From the NCBI RefSeq assembly GCF_017488845.2, contig NZ_CP083374.1, positions 839,501 to 903,500 of the forward strand: DNA of 64,000 bases. Direction: 5' to 3'. Position numbers and translations under genes: made by a program. A model generated the notes under the pieces. The model was not told where the DNA came from. It ran no database searches and saw nothing but the letters and a program-made list of their open reading frames with translations. This document shows positions 8,828 to 17,744 of the stretch, one piece after another. The stretch's first letter is position 1, and each line of letters begins with the position of its first letter. Source of the stretch: Ensifer canadensis. Lineage in GTDB: Bacteria > Pseudomonadota > Alphaproteobacteria > Rhizobiales > Rhizobiaceae.

Positions 8828-8884
8828 CGCCAAATGACGAGAAAGGGCCTTCAGAGACGGTGTTTCGGGGGCCTTTTTTCTTTT
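8828..8884 (+). ncRNA. incA: Counter-transcribed RNA (incA/ctRNA) of repABC
   Basis: Lies in the repB-repC gap and is read against repABC, the conserved place and direction of the small antisense RNA that represses repC and sets copy number and incompatibility. The sequence shows a plausible promoter just upstream and a long 3' stem-loop followed by T6CT4. Predicted length is about 57 nucleotides. The 5' end is inferred from the promoter spacing. Confidence 0.8.
8842..8884 (+). terminator. Rho-independent terminator of the ctRNA
   Basis: Arms from AAAGGGCCTTCAGAGAC and GTTTCGGGGGCCTTT pair over about 15 bp with two bulged bases and a GGT loop, followed by a T-rich run. In ctRNAs this hairpin is also the part that pairs with the repC leader. 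Confidence 0.8.
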
Positions 8885-8926
8885 GCCGTGCTGCTCCTCT
8901 ATATTTTCAGTCTTCAGGACGGCGCC

Positions 8927-9943
8927 CTATTCGGCGCTGCTCTGCGTTTTCTCCAGCGCCGCCTCGTAAGCTTCAAACAGCTCGGGCAATTTCGCCGTCA
9001 GATAATCTGCAAATCCGTCATGCCGATCGCGCCGGATCGACAGGCGCCATTGCTTGTCGCTCGTGGCCACTTTTCCGATCTCCGCACCCGATCCACTAGT
9101 GACAGTCTCAGGTGCAAGCCCAGCGGCTGGCCCTTTTTCGGACTTTGTCGCGGCCGCAAAGGCCAGCATAAAGCGGTCATCCGTTTCCCGTGTCGTAAAG
9201 CCGGCTTTGGTTGCAACCGCCAAGGCGCGCTTCAATGCCGGCTCGTTGCCGATCGCATCAACCAGTGACTGCCAGCGGCCTCGACCGATTTTCGGTGCCC
9301 GCCCGATGGCGTCCACAAGTTCGCGCGGCAATGCGCGTGCGACAGCGACCAGCTTGGAAACTTCAGCCCGGTCGACAGAAAGTGCCGACTGGATCAGCGC
9401 ACGGGCAAAGCCGGCATCCTCCAAACGGCAAGCAAATACCGCGCGTTCGATGAAGCTCAGATCTTCGCGGGCGGAGTTCTCCACACCTTGCGCCACGACT
9501 AGATCTTCATCGCTCAGCGAGCGCACATAGGCCTTGACGGGAATGCCGAGCGCACGAGCGGCGCGAATGCGCCGATGTCCGTAGGCGCTCTGGTAGCGAC
9601 CGGATAAAGAAGGATGCTCGCGAAGGAGGACGGGAATTTCCTGTCCTCTTTCCCGGATCGAAGTTATCAGCGCCTCGAAACTGGCTGGGTCCTGCTCGCT
9701 GAAGCGATCGGCCAAAGGCGAGGGGTCGATCAAGGTGGGGTCGATCTCTACGGCGAGCTGGCCCGACGCGAGCTTTGCGCGAAGAACTTCATACTCCTTC
9801 TCGACGTCCGAAAAGGTGTCCTTGAGCGAGCGGACTGCGCCGGAGCTCATACGCGGCAGCGCCGGCCGCTTGATGTCACCATCAACGGAGTGCTCGCTCT
9901 GGCCGGAAAACATCGAGCGAATGGACTGGGTGCGTTTGCTCAA
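8927..9943 (-). CDS. repB: Partition protein RepB (ParB family)
   Basis: A 338-residue ParB-type centromere-binding protein that loads at parS and works with RepA to segregate the replicon. The ParB N-terminal nuclease-like fold is seen in GQEIPVLLREHPSLSGRYQSAYGHRRIRAARALG, followed by a helix-turn-helix near ARALIQSALSVDRAEVSKLVAVARALP. The start is taken as TTG at 9943 because AGGAGGT lies about seven bases before it and LSKRTQSIRSMFSG matches RepB N-termini; a longer frame to 10033 would read through the parS-like site at 9973. Second gene of repABC. Confidence 0.93.
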   Translation of the reverse strand: MSKRTQSIRSMFSGQSEHSVDGDIKRPALPRMSSGAVRSLKDTFSDVEKEYEVLRAKLASGQLAVEIDPTLIDPSPLADRFSEQDPASFEALITSIRERGQEIPVLLREHPSLSGRYQSAYGHRRIRAARALGIPVKAYVRSLSDEDLVVAQGVENSAREDLSFIERAVFACRLEDAGFARALIQSALSVDRAEVSKLVAVARALPRELVDAIGRAPKIGRGRWQSLVDAIGNEPALKRALAVATKAGFTTRETDDRFMLAFAAATKSEKGPAAGLAPETVTSGSGAEIGKVATSDKQWRLSIRRDRHDGFADYLTAKLPELFEAYEAALEKTQSSAE

Positions 9944-9972
9944 CGGAGAGACCTCCTCGTTACAGGCGAGGC

Positions 9973-9988
9973 GTTGTCTGTAGACAAC
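9973..9988. promoter_or_regulatory. parS-like site in the repA-repB gap
   Basis: GTTGTCTGTAGACAAC differs by one central base from the perfect palindromes at 16 and 109. It lies 29 bp before the repB start codon, a position where some repABC plasmids keep parS. It is the likely RepB site closest to the replication genes. Confidence 0.7.
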
Positions 9989-10037
9989 ATTCCCCGCCCA
10001 AGGGGAAAGAGTACTGGCACGGAATAGGAGCAATCAC

Positions 10038-11246
10038 TCATCGCTGCCATACCTTCGAAATCAGGTCGATCACCTCGGTGTTGACCGCGTTGACGGATTC
10101 CATGGCTCGGTCATAAACGGACCGCCCGACGGCGCCTTTCGACAATTCGAACAGCGACTGCTTGGTAAGGCCGGCATTGGCAATGGCCGTCGACTTCCAT
10201 GCCGTAGCCCTGAGGACATCGCTTCCGAAGAGGTCGCGCAACAGTCCGACGATCTCCTGCTCGGGCACGTCGCGCGGATCGTGCCTGGTCACGACGAATT
10301 TCATGAAATCGTAGTTCAGATGCGCGCCGGCATCCTCGATCACCGCGATGAGATCGGCTGTCATCAACAGGAACTGGCTCATCGATGCGACATCGACCAT
10401 CTGCGGGTGGATCGTCACCAGCATGCCGGTTGCCGCATTGAGGGCGCCCATGGTCAAGAAGCCGAGCTGCGGCGGGCAGTCGATGACAACGACGTCATAG
10501 TCCGCTTCGACTTCATCGATCGCGGCAGCGACGCGGCGAAAGAACAGATCCTCGGGTCCGGATCGTTTGCCCATTGCACGCGGGGTTTCATGCTCGAACT
10601 CCATCAGCTCGAGATTGCCCGGGACGAGGTCTATGCCCTCGAAATAGGTCGATCGGATCACCGAACGCATGTTGACCCGCTCCTCATCGTAGCGGATCGC
10701 GCCGTAGAGGGTGGTGTTTTCGGCAATGTCGAATTCCGGCTGGTAACCGAACATGGCAGACAGCGACGCCTGGGGATCGAGGTCGATCGCCAGAACGCGG
10801 TAACCCTGCAGCGCCAGCCCCTGTGCGAGGTATAGCGATGACGTCGTCTTGGCTGAGCCGCCCTTGAAGTTGGCGACGCTGATGATCTGGAGCTTGTCAC
10901 CTACGCGGCGGCGCGGCCAGAACTTCAAGGCTTCCTTCGGGCGTGCTTCGGCAAGATAGGCGCGAAGCTCGTTGATTTGGCGCAGTGTGTAGGAACGGCG
11001 ACCAGCGGTGCCCAGTTCCGGCATCGGCCCGAGACCGTCCAAGGACAATTGCCTGAGATAACCGTCCGATACACCAACGATCTGCGCGACCTCTCCTGAG
11101 GTAAACGACCTCAGGCTCTTCATCGCCTTCGGCGGAAAAGCAATTTCACCAACGGCCCGCAGACGGTCCGAAAGCGCGGTCGCCTGGCGTGTGATACGCT
11201 CGGAAGTCGTCTCGTTTTCAACCTGGGGATTCGCGGGCTTCAACAT
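10038..11246 (-). CDS. repA: Partition ATPase RepA (ParA family)
   Basis: A 402-residue ParA-type ATPase that moves the replicon and, with RepB, represses the repABC promoter. An N-terminal helix-turn-helix (FTSGEVAQIVGVSDGYLRQLSLDG) precedes the deviant Walker A motif KGGSAKTT; Walker B-like DVVVIDCPPQLG follows. The ATG at 11246 gives the family's usual length. In-frame starts at 11285 (ATG) and 11330 (TTG) cannot be excluded. First gene of the operon; repB starts 94 bp downstream. Confidence 0.94.
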   Translation of the reverse strand: MLKPANPQVENETTSERITRQATALSDRLRAVGEIAFPPKAMKSLRSFTSGEVAQIVGVSDGYLRQLSLDGLGPMPELGTAGRRSYTLRQINELRAYLAEARPKEALKFWPRRRVGDKLQIISVANFKGGSAKTTSSLYLAQGLALQGYRVLAIDLDPQASLSAMFGYQPEFDIAENTTLYGAIRYDEERVNMRSVIRSTYFEGIDLVPGNLELMEFEHETPRAMGKRSGPEDLFFRRVAAAIDEVEADYDVVVIDCPPQLGFLTMGALNAATGMLVTIHPQMVDVASMSQFLLMTADLIAVIEDAGAHLNYDFMKFVVTRHDPRDVPEQEIVGLLRDLFGSDVLRATAWKSTAIANAGLTKQSLFELSKGAVGRSVYDRAMESVNAVNTEVIDLISKVWQR

Positions 11247-11315
11247 CGGGGTCTCTTCAAAACGGTTTCTTCGCGTCTGACGCATTGTTTCCGTCTGGAA
11301 GTAGAGACACGATTC

Positions 11316-11331
11316 GTTGTCGGTCGACAAG
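11316..11331. promoter_or_regulatory. Degenerate parS-like site upstream of repA
   Basis: GTTGTCGGTCGACAAG matches the palindrome at 16 in 12 of 16 positions and keeps outer TTGTCG/CGACAA arms. It sits 70 bp before the chosen repA start, where an operator for RepA-RepB autorepression would be expected. It could also be a chance match. Confidence 0.4.
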
Positions 11332-11340
11332 CCGCTTTAG

Positions 11341-11751
11341 GGATAACAAGAACTTAGCAGTTGCAGCGGAAGCGGCATCCCACTGCTTTCTCCTTGACGC
11401 ATTCCGTATACTTATCAGCAGCTTGGCGGCACTTTGGCGTCACCTTTCCGCCCAACAATCCCTTGCTTTTGCGGGCCCTTCACGTGGCGTTGTCAACCGT
11501 TTCTTGCACTGACTGACACGGCCAACAGGGCAAAACGGCGAAATCGCCGCTCCCGGCAGTCTACTTCCGCAGCCAAATCAATTGATTCGCACTGAGCCGG
11601 AAGAGCGTCAGCGGCTGAGTGGGACCGCGTGGTCACCCGATCTTCCACGGCGATGTGTTCTGCCGGGTGGCGGTGAACTCACCTGATCTGGCAGTTGCTT
11701 CCGCCTGCCCAATCGGTATCGTTTGAACGCGATTCGTCGCTTGGAGGATCT
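11341..11751. other. repA upstream region, no gene seen
   Basis: Should contain the minus-strand repABC promoter, but I could not choose a single convincing -35/-10 pair. No open frame has both good codon use and a ribosome-binding site. Confidence 0.4.
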
Positions 11752-11922
11752 ATGCGTCAGCAGACAAAGCCGTTTATTGTTGAGATAAAGCCGTCCCGCA
11801 AGGTGAAGGCCGATAGCCAAAAGACATCGATCTGGGGGAAACTGGATCTGAGTCCCGAACCCGATCTGCAAGCAGAGCCCGTTGGGGCAGAGGAGCTAAT
11901 CCTCGAGGCTAGTCGGCCCTAG
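11752..11922 (+). CDS. Small conserved-looking hypothetical protein
   Basis: A 56-residue frame with an excellent ribosome-binding site (TTGGAGGATCT before the ATG at 11752). The N-terminus MRQQTKPFIVEIKPSRK is basic, then KTSIWGKLDL, then an acidic tail. I recall similar short proteins in rhizobial genomes but no function. Not secreted and no membrane segment. It lies upstream of repA on the opposite strand. Confidence 0.6.
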   Translation: MRQQTKPFIVEIKPSRKVKADSQKTSIWGKLDLSPEPDLQAEPVGAEELILEASRP

Positions 11923-12408
11923 ATAATCCAACACGTGTTTGCCGACTGCAGACGGGCCTGAGGTTTGCAAGCCGACTCGCCTTTCCGGGCAAAACAAGTG
12001 CGGCCACATGTCGTACTGCAGAGCGACATGGGCGCCAAGCGCACCGGGCAACCACACTGGTCAAGGCGTAGCTCGAGGCTATGTCAGTTCGAGACTTTGA
12101 CCGACAAAAGCCGAAATCATAAATCGCGCACGACGCAGCTCTCCGGGCATGGCTTTAGCGCACACTTCGCTTCAGTCGATCAGCCGATCGACGTTGGCGA
12201 CGCATTTCCGAAGAAGAAGACCCTCTGCGACACAGCTAGTTGATCCCTGCGCGGCTGTATCCTAGGGCTGCTTGCCAGCGGCCGTCCGGTTGGCATTAAG
12301 CGCGATCAAGGGAGTGTCAGGTGGGAGGAGCCATCGTCGGACACGAATGGCAACCGGTTTCTGCGCTGACCGGTCGCGCCGATTGATCGGGCCGGCCAAA
12401 ATTTTGGC
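11923..12408. other. Non-coding stretch upstream of the sRNA terminator
   Basis: No supported gene. The minus-strand frame 12262-12519 runs through the terminator at 12409-12442 and is judged a by-product of the small RNA. Confidence 0.5.
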
Positions 12409-12442
12409 AAAAAAAATGGGCCTGCGGAAAACCGCGGCCCAT
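12409..12442 (-). terminator. Rho-independent terminator of the sRNA candidate
   Basis: On the minus strand, ATGGGCC-GCGG, loop TTTT, CCGC-A-GGCCCAT, then eight T residues. One bulged base. No protein gene on this strand ends nearby, which supports a dedicated RNA. Confidence 0.8.
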
Positions 12443-12530
12443 GAAGTGTGAAGGTCATAAAACCTCCAGAGGGGAACAGCTGCTGCGGCGGCACTGGGAG
12501 GAGAAGCCGCCATGTGCATCAGCTGTGAGC
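12409..12530 (-). ncRNA. Candidate trans-acting sRNA (alpha-r14/alpha-r15-like)
   Basis: A minus-strand transcript of roughly 120 bases can be drawn. Its 5' hairpin has outer arms ACAGCTG/CAGCTGT (12520-12526 with 12476-12482), inner arms GGCGGC/GCCGCC and a 13-base apical loop, TTCTCCTCCCAGT, that exposes CUCCUCCC, an anti-Shine-Dalgarno sequence. A second CCUCUGGAGG hairpin and a strong terminator follow. This layout resembles the alpha-r14 (NfeR1) and alpha-r15 (AbcR) RNAs of Rhizobiaceae, which base-pair with mRNA leaders of ABC transporters and other genes. Family membership is an inference from motif and architecture. A TTGCAC at 12569-12574 may be part of the promoter. Confidence 0.6.
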
Positions 12531-12819
12531 GTTATGATCGTTTTTTGATCATTTGGAAAACATTTTTTGTGCAATGCAGCTATGCGTATGCTGCGTTGCT
12601 TGTCCGCTCCAGGACAGGCAAACGATTGGTGCGAAGCGATCCCCTGGCTGACCGGCACTTAAAAGCTCCAAGCGTTAAGCAGCGCATTGAACGCGCAGAA
12701 CCGGTGCAGAGAGAGCTCAAGGAAGATTGTCAGTTCGGCAATTTCGCATCGCTGGATGGGGCGGGCCATTGGCCTAGAAGGCGAGATTGTGACGTAAAGC
12801 ACGCTGGCCGCAACGTTGG

Positions 12820-13749
12820 CTATTCGTTTTCCCCACGAGAGTGATTGACCGCTTCCTGGCTTTTCGCCGCGACACTCGAATACATCCCGGTCGTACGGAA
12901 CTCGGTGGGACTCGCACCAAAATAGCGTCGAAACACTTTGGCGAAATAGTTCGGGTCTTCGAAGCCGGACATGATCGACACTTCCTTGACCGAGAGATGT
13001 GCCGCCTTTGTCAAAAGTTTCGTTGCCCGCTGCAATCGCTTGCGCAGCACGAACTCCGCGGGCGGCATGCCTTCGCTAGCGGCAAACACGCGCGAGAAGT
13101 GCGCGCGGCTGAGCCCAGACACTTCGGCAAGCGTCTCGACGGGAAGGGGATGCGCAAGGTTCGCCATGATATGTTGAATGACATGCTGCATTGTCCGGTA
13201 TTCCTGGCTGAATACGGGATGGGCGCCGAAGACGTCGTCATAGAGTGCCATTGCGGCCTCGTAGGCGATTGCCGATGCGCTGCCCGGCGCTTCGCCGCCG
13301 CCTGAAATCAGCCGCAAACTGCAGTCTGCCAGATGCTCGATTGTCTCGGGCTTCAGGTTCAGGATTGGGCCGGTTGTCGAAAGAATGGCCTTGTGGATGC
13401 GCAGTGCCTCTTCGCCGTTCATCGATATCCAGAAGAACTCCCACCGACCATTCTGCTCGAGCCAGTAGCGATGGTTGTGCGGCACCAGCAAGAGAAGCGT
13501 TTCGCCCTCGCGCACACGGTGATTGCGCGCTTCGTAGCGCAGGTTTCCCGCGCCTGAGATCGTATACTGCAGCACGGTAAACGGTGTCTGTCCCCGCTTG
13601 CGACCATCCCAATCGTAACTTCCGTCCGTGCGGATCTCATAGCCCGTGCTGGTCGGCATGGTGTGCAGGCTGTGACGCCCGCGCGGTAGCGAGACCGTCT
13701 TCATGGCAGGGCCATTCTCGATCAGCCGTTTCAGCATAGAATTACCCAT
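12820..13749 (-). CDS. agpT: AraC-family regulator of the alpha-galactoside operon
   Basis: About 309 residues: an N-terminal cupin-like sugar-sensing half (VLQYTISGAGNLRYEARNHRVREGETLLL) and a C-terminal double helix-turn-helix of the AraC/XylS type (VETLAEVSGLSRAHFSRVF, then VKEVSIMSGFEDPNYFAKVFRRYFGASPTEFR). It is divergent from agaL1 with 190 bp between them, the layout of agpT in Sinorhizobium meliloti, where it is needed for induction by alpha-galactosides. The start is uncertain: ATG 13749 is used, with 13737 and an upstream GTG as alternatives, none with a strong ribosome-binding site. Confidence 0.85.
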   Translation of the reverse strand: MGNSMLKRLIENGPAMKTVSLPRGRHSLHTMPTSTGYEIRTDGSYDWDGRKRGQTPFTVLQYTISGAGNLRYEARNHRVREGETLLLLVPHNHRYWLEQNGRWEFFWISMNGEEALRIHKAILSTTGPILNLKPETIEHLADCSLRLISGGGEAPGSASAIAYEAAMALYDDVFGAHPVFSQEYRTMQHVIQHIMANLAHPLPVETLAEVSGLSRAHFSRVFAASEGMPPAEFVLRKRLQRATKLLTKAAHLSVKEVSIMSGFEDPNYFAKVFRRYFGASPTEFRTTGMYSSVAAKSQEAVNHSRGENE

Positions 13750-13939
13750 GAAAGCACAATACCTCTCTGGCGACGCCAAACATTATACGCATAATGCCCC
13801 ACAACAAGGCAAGACGGCCGATTTCAGGCGGCACGTGGGAGTAAACCGGGAGGGAACCGCGCTTTGGCGCAACCTTGTCGGCGCACCAATTTTACCCAGA
13901 CCGCCTTTATTCGGTTGAACGAACAGCGACGAGGACAGC

Positions 13940-15412
13940 ATGAGTAACTTCAAGATTGCCATCATCGGCGCCGGCAGCGTTGGTTTCACCAAGAAGCTCT
14001 TTACCGATATTCTCTGCGTTCCGGAGTTCCACGATGTCGAGTTCGCGCTCACAGACGTCAGCGCGCACAACCTCGACATGATCAAGTCGATCCTCGACAA
14101 GATCGTCGAAGCCAACAACTTGCCGACCAGGGTCACAGCATCCACCGACCGCCGCGAAGCGATCTCAGGCGCGCGCTACATCATCAGCTGCGTGCGGGTC
14201 GGCGGGCTCAGTGCCTATGCCGATGATATCCGTATCCCGCTCAAATACGGCGTCGACCAGTGCGTCGGCGATACGATCTGCGCCGGCGGCATACTCTATG
14301 GCCAGCGCAACATTCCGGTCATCCTCGATTTCTGCAAGGACATCCGCGAACTGGCCGAGCCGGGCGCGAAGTTCCTCAACTATGCCAACCCGATGGCGAT
14401 GAACACCTGGGCGGCGATCGAGTACGGTAAGGTCGACACGGTCGGGCTTTGCCACGGCGTCCAGCATGGCGGCGAGCAGATCGCCGAGATCCTCGGCGCC
14501 GGGGAGGGCGAACTCGACTTCATCTGCTCCGGCATCAATCACCAGACGTGGTTCGTCGACATCAGGCTGCGCGGTCGCAAGATCGGCAAGGACGAACTTG
14601 TCGCCGCCTTCGAGGCTCATCCGGTCTTCTCGAAGCAGGAAAAGCTCAGGATCGACGTGCTGAAGCGCTTCGGGGTCTATTCCACCGAGAGCAACGGCCA
14701 TCTCTCCGAATACCTTCCCTGGTATCGCAAGCGTCCGGATGAGATCACCCGCTGGATCGACATGTCGGACTGGATCCATGGCGAAACCGGCGGCTACCTC
14801 CGCTATTCGACGGAAACCCGCAACTGGTTCGAAACCGAGTTCCCGCAGTTCCTGGAGGATGCCCGGCGTCCGATCGATGCGACAAAGCGCTCGAACGAGC
14901 ACGCCAGCCACATCCTGGAGGCTCTGGAGACGGGGCGCGTCTATCGCGGCCATTTCAACGTCAAGAATACCGGCGTCATCACCAATCTGCCTGCCGATGC
15001 GATCATCGAGTCTCCCGGCTTCGTCGATCGCTTCGGCATCAACATGGTCTCGGGCATCACGCTTCCCGAGGCCTGCGCCGCCACCTGCCTGTCCTCTATC
15101 AATGTCCAGCGTATGTCGGTGCATGCGGCCATTTCAGGCGATCTCGATCTGCTCAAGCTGGCGATGCTGCACGATCCGCTGGTTGGCGCCATCTGTACGC
15201 CAGAGGAGGTCTGGCAGATGGTCGACGAGATGGTCGTCGCACAAGCCAAATGGCTACCGCAATACGCCCACGCGATCGACGGTGCCAGAGAGCGCCTGAG
15301 CCGGGCGACCGTCAAGACCCGCGATTGGAACGGGGCGGCACGACGCCAGGTGCGCTCGGTGGACGAGATCCGCGCCGAGCGACACGAGACCAAAGCCCGC
15401 GCTGCCGGTTGA
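13940..15412 (+). CDS. agaL1: GH4 glycosidase, alpha-galactosidase/glucuronidase type
   Basis: A 490-residue NAD- and metal-dependent glycoside hydrolase of family 4. The N-terminal Rossmann motif IAIIGAGSVGF binds NAD; the metal pair lies in CHGVQHG (C171, H172) and GINHQTW. It acts in the cytoplasm on imported sugars. In GH4, the residues after the Cys correlate with substrate: CHSV marks alpha-galactosidases, CHGx alpha-glucuronidases. This protein has CHGV, so activity on uronides or a broader range is possible even though the locus position is that of agaL1. First gene of the agp operon, ribosome-binding site GACGAGGA, 136 bp before agpA. Confidence 0.85.
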   Translation: MSNFKIAIIGAGSVGFTKKLFTDILCVPEFHDVEFALTDVSAHNLDMIKSILDKIVEANNLPTRVTASTDRREAISGARYIISCVRVGGLSAYADDIRIPLKYGVDQCVGDTICAGGILYGQRNIPVILDFCKDIRELAEPGAKFLNYANPMAMNTWAAIEYGKVDTVGLCHGVQHGGEQIAEILGAGEGELDFICSGINHQTWFVDIRLRGRKIGKDELVAAFEAHPVFSKQEKLRIDVLKRFGVYSTESNGHLSEYLPWYRKRPDEITRWIDMSDWIHGETGGYLRYSTETRNWFETEFPQFLEDARRPIDATKRSNEHASHILEALETGRVYRGHFNVKNTGVITNLPADAIIESPGFVDRFGINMVSGITLPEACAATCLSSINVQRMSVHAAISGDLDLLKLAMLHDPLVGAICTPEEVWQMVDEMVVAQAKWLPQYAHAIDGARERLSRATVKTRDWNGAARRQVRSVDEIRAERHETKARAAG

Positions 15413-15548
15413 CGGCCGGCGGGGCCACTGCGTGAGGAGACGCGGACCCCGCTTGCCGCCACATGCCCGCCCCCGCGGGACATTCTGAGACTTTCTAGGA
15501 GGAGGCCACCTTTCGGCGTGGCAGATACATGAGGGAGAACCACAGACC

Positions 15549-17633
15549 ATGAACAGCCACCGACTGACAAAAATGGCGAGCCTGCTGCTTGTCGGCATCT
15601 CAAGCTTCGCGCTGCAGGCGGCCGCATCGGAGCCGACTGTCGTGCCCGAGCAGCCACCGTTTCCGGCGCAGGGCAAGATCACCTTCGTGCCACGCGACTC
15701 GATCGCCGAGTTCAAGGCGTTGCCGGAATACAAGGAGCCGACCTGGGTTACGGAAAAATACGTGAAGGCCGGCAAGCTGCCGCCGGTCGCCGAGCGCCTG
15801 CCGAAGGAGCCGATGGTCTTTCAGACCGGCAACATGCCTGACGGCGTCGGCGTCTATGGCGACACGCTGCGCCACGTGATCGGCGGCCGGCCGGAGGGCT
15901 GGAACTACAGCGCCGGCCAAAGCCAGGGCTGGGGCGGCATCGATATCGGCATGTCGGAATGTCTGACGCGCACGGCGCCGCTCTTCCAGGTGGAGGCGAA
16001 GGACGTCGAACCGCTGCCGAACCTTGCAAAGAGCTGGGACTGGTCCGCGGACGGTCACAAGCTGACCATGCATCTCGTCGAGGGCGCGAAATGGTCGGAC
16101 GGCGATCCCTTCGACGCCGAGGACGTGATGTTCTACTGGGAGGACAATGTTCTCGATCCGAGCGTGACGCCCCTGAACGGCGCGACGCCTGAGACCTTCG
16201 GCGAGGGAACGACGCTGAAGCAGATCGACACGTATACGGTCGAATGGACCTTCAAGGAGGCCTTCCCGCGCCAGCACCTCTATGCCATGGCCTATGGCAC
16301 CTTCTGCCCCGGCCCGTCGCATATCCTCAAGACCAAACATCCAAAATATGCTGGCACGACCTATGACCAGTACAAGAACGGCTTTCCGGCGGAATACATG
16401 AATATACCGGTGATGGGTGCGTGGGTGCCGGTCGCCTATCGGCCGGACGACATCATCGTGCTGCGCCGCAACCCCTACTATTGGAAGGTCGACGAGGCCG
16501 GCAACCAGCTGCCTTACCTCAACGAGCTTCACTACAAGCTCTCGACCTGGGCCGACCGCGACGTGCAGGCCGTCGCCGGTTCGGGCGATTTCTCAAACCT
16601 GGAACAGCCGGAAAACTTCGTCGAATCGCTGAAGCGCGCAGCCGACGAGGCAGCCCCCGCACGGCTTGCGTTCGGTCCGCGTCTCATCGGCTACAACATG
16701 CACATGAACTTCTCGGCCAATGGCTGGGGTGAGCCAGACGAGCGGGCCCAAGCGGTGCGCGAACTCAACCGCAACGAGGATTTCCGCAAGGCGGTGACCA
16801 TGGCGGTCGACCGGAAAAAGCTCGGTGAGGCTCTGGTCAAGGGACCCTTCACGGCGATTTATCCGGGCGGCATTTCCTCCGGCACGAGCTTCTACGACCG
16901 GCAGTCCACGATCTATTATCCCTATGACCTCGACGGTGCGAAGGCGTTGCTCGAGAAGGTCGGCCTCAAGGACACCGACGGCAACGGCTTTGTCAACTTC
17001 CCGTCCGACAAGCTCGGTGGGCGCGATGTCGAGATCGTGCTGCTCGTGGGCTCGGACACAGGCACAGACAGGAATCTGGCCGAGGGCATCATCGGGCAGA
17101 TGGAGAAGCTTGGCTTGCGCGTCGTGCTCAATGCGATGGACGGCAAGCAGCGCGACGCGGCCAACTATTCCGGTCGCTTCGACTGGATGGTGCACCGCAA
17201 TCAGGCGGAGTTTGCCTCCGTCGTTCAAAACACCCCGCAACTCGCGGCAACCGGCCCGCGAACGAGCTGGCACCATCGCGCTCCGGAAGGCGGTGTTCCT
17301 GACCTGATGCCGTTCGAGAAGGAGCTTGTCGACATCGTCAACAAGTTCATCGCGACCAACGACAACGCCGAGCGCGCGGAATTGATGAAGCAGTATCAGA
17401 AGGTCGCAACGACCAATGTCGATACCGTTGGTCTGACCGAATATCCCGGCGCGCTGATCATCAACAAGCGCTTCTCGAACATTCCGACAGGCGCGCCCAT
17501 TTTGATGTTCAACTGGGCTGAAGACACAATCATCCGCGAGCGGGTCTTCGTGGCGGCCGACAAGCAGGCCGACTTCGAACTCTTCGCCGAACAGCTTCCG
17601 GGCAAGCCTGGTGAGAGCGGGCCGAGCAACTAA
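15549..17633 (+). CDS. agpA: Periplasmic alpha-galactoside-binding protein AgpA
   Basis: A 694-residue solute-binding protein of the large SBP_bac_5 (oligopeptide/DppA-type) class, with a signal peptide (MASLLLVGISSFALQAAASEP, ending near residue 27). Sugar uptake by this class is unusual but is the known case for AgpA of Sinorhizobium meliloti, which is needed for melibiose and raffinose uptake. The start at 15549 follows GAGGGAGAACCACAGACC. A strong stem-loop follows the gene, then agpB. The opposite-strand frames here are shadows. Confidence 0.9.
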   Translation: MNSHRLTKMASLLLVGISSFALQAAASEPTVVPEQPPFPAQGKITFVPRDSIAEFKALPEYKEPTWVTEKYVKAGKLPPVAERLPKEPMVFQTGNMPDGVGVYGDTLRHVIGGRPEGWNYSAGQSQGWGGIDIGMSECLTRTAPLFQVEAKDVEPLPNLAKSWDWSADGHKLTMHLVEGAKWSDGDPFDAEDVMFYWEDNVLDPSVTPLNGATPETFGEGTTLKQIDTYTVEWTFKEAFPRQHLYAMAYGTFCPGPSHILKTKHPKYAGTTYDQYKNGFPAEYMNIPVMGAWVPVAYRPDDIIVLRRNPYYWKVDEAGNQLPYLNELHYKLSTWADRDVQAVAGSGDFSNLEQPENFVESLKRAADEAAPARLAFGPRLIGYNMHMNFSANGWGEPDERAQAVRELNRNEDFRKAVTMAVDRKKLGEALVKGPFTAIYPGGISSGTSFYDRQSTIYYPYDLDGAKALLEKVGLKDTDGNGFVNFPSDKLGGRDVEIVLLVGSDTGTDRNLAEGIIGQMEKLGLRVVLNAMDGKQRDAANYSGRFDWMVHRNQAEFASVVQNTPQLAATGPRTSWHHRAPEGGVPDLMPFEKELVDIVNKFIATNDNAERAELMKQYQKVATTNVDTVGLTEYPGALIINKRFSNIPTGAPILMFNWAEDTIIRERVFVAADKQADFELFAEQLPGKPGESGPSN

Positions 17634-17642
17634 CGAGACCTC

Positions 17643-17676
17643 GCCTCCTCCGGCCCGATCTCGGGCCGGAGGAGGC
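17643..17676 (+). promoter_or_regulatory. Intercistronic stem-loop agpA-agpB
   Basis: GCCTCCTCCGGCCCGA pairs perfectly with its complement over 16 bp, with only TC between the arms. It starts 10 bp after the agpA stop. No T-run follows, so it more likely protects the abundant binding-protein mRNA or attenuates agpB than fully terminates. Confidence 0.75.
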
Positions 17677-17744
17677 ACCCGCATTCACCCGGTGCGCTGT
17701 CTCTAGCCGGCGCACTGCAAGTCCATCCGACAGAAGGAAACGGC

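Noticed and set aside
9944..10033. A 30-residue N-terminal extension of RepB
   Set aside because: It would place the parS-like site inside the coding region; the TTG at 9943 has a strong ribosome-binding site and a family-like N-terminus.
12262..12519. An 85-codon minus-strand frame that could be a leader peptide
   Set aside because: It runs through the strong terminator hairpin, and no downstream gene exists for it to control. The small RNA reading explains the structure better.
14165..15124. Long minus-strand frame opposite agaL1
   Set aside because: Acidic, low-complexity shadow of the GH4 gene; no ribosome-binding site or domain.
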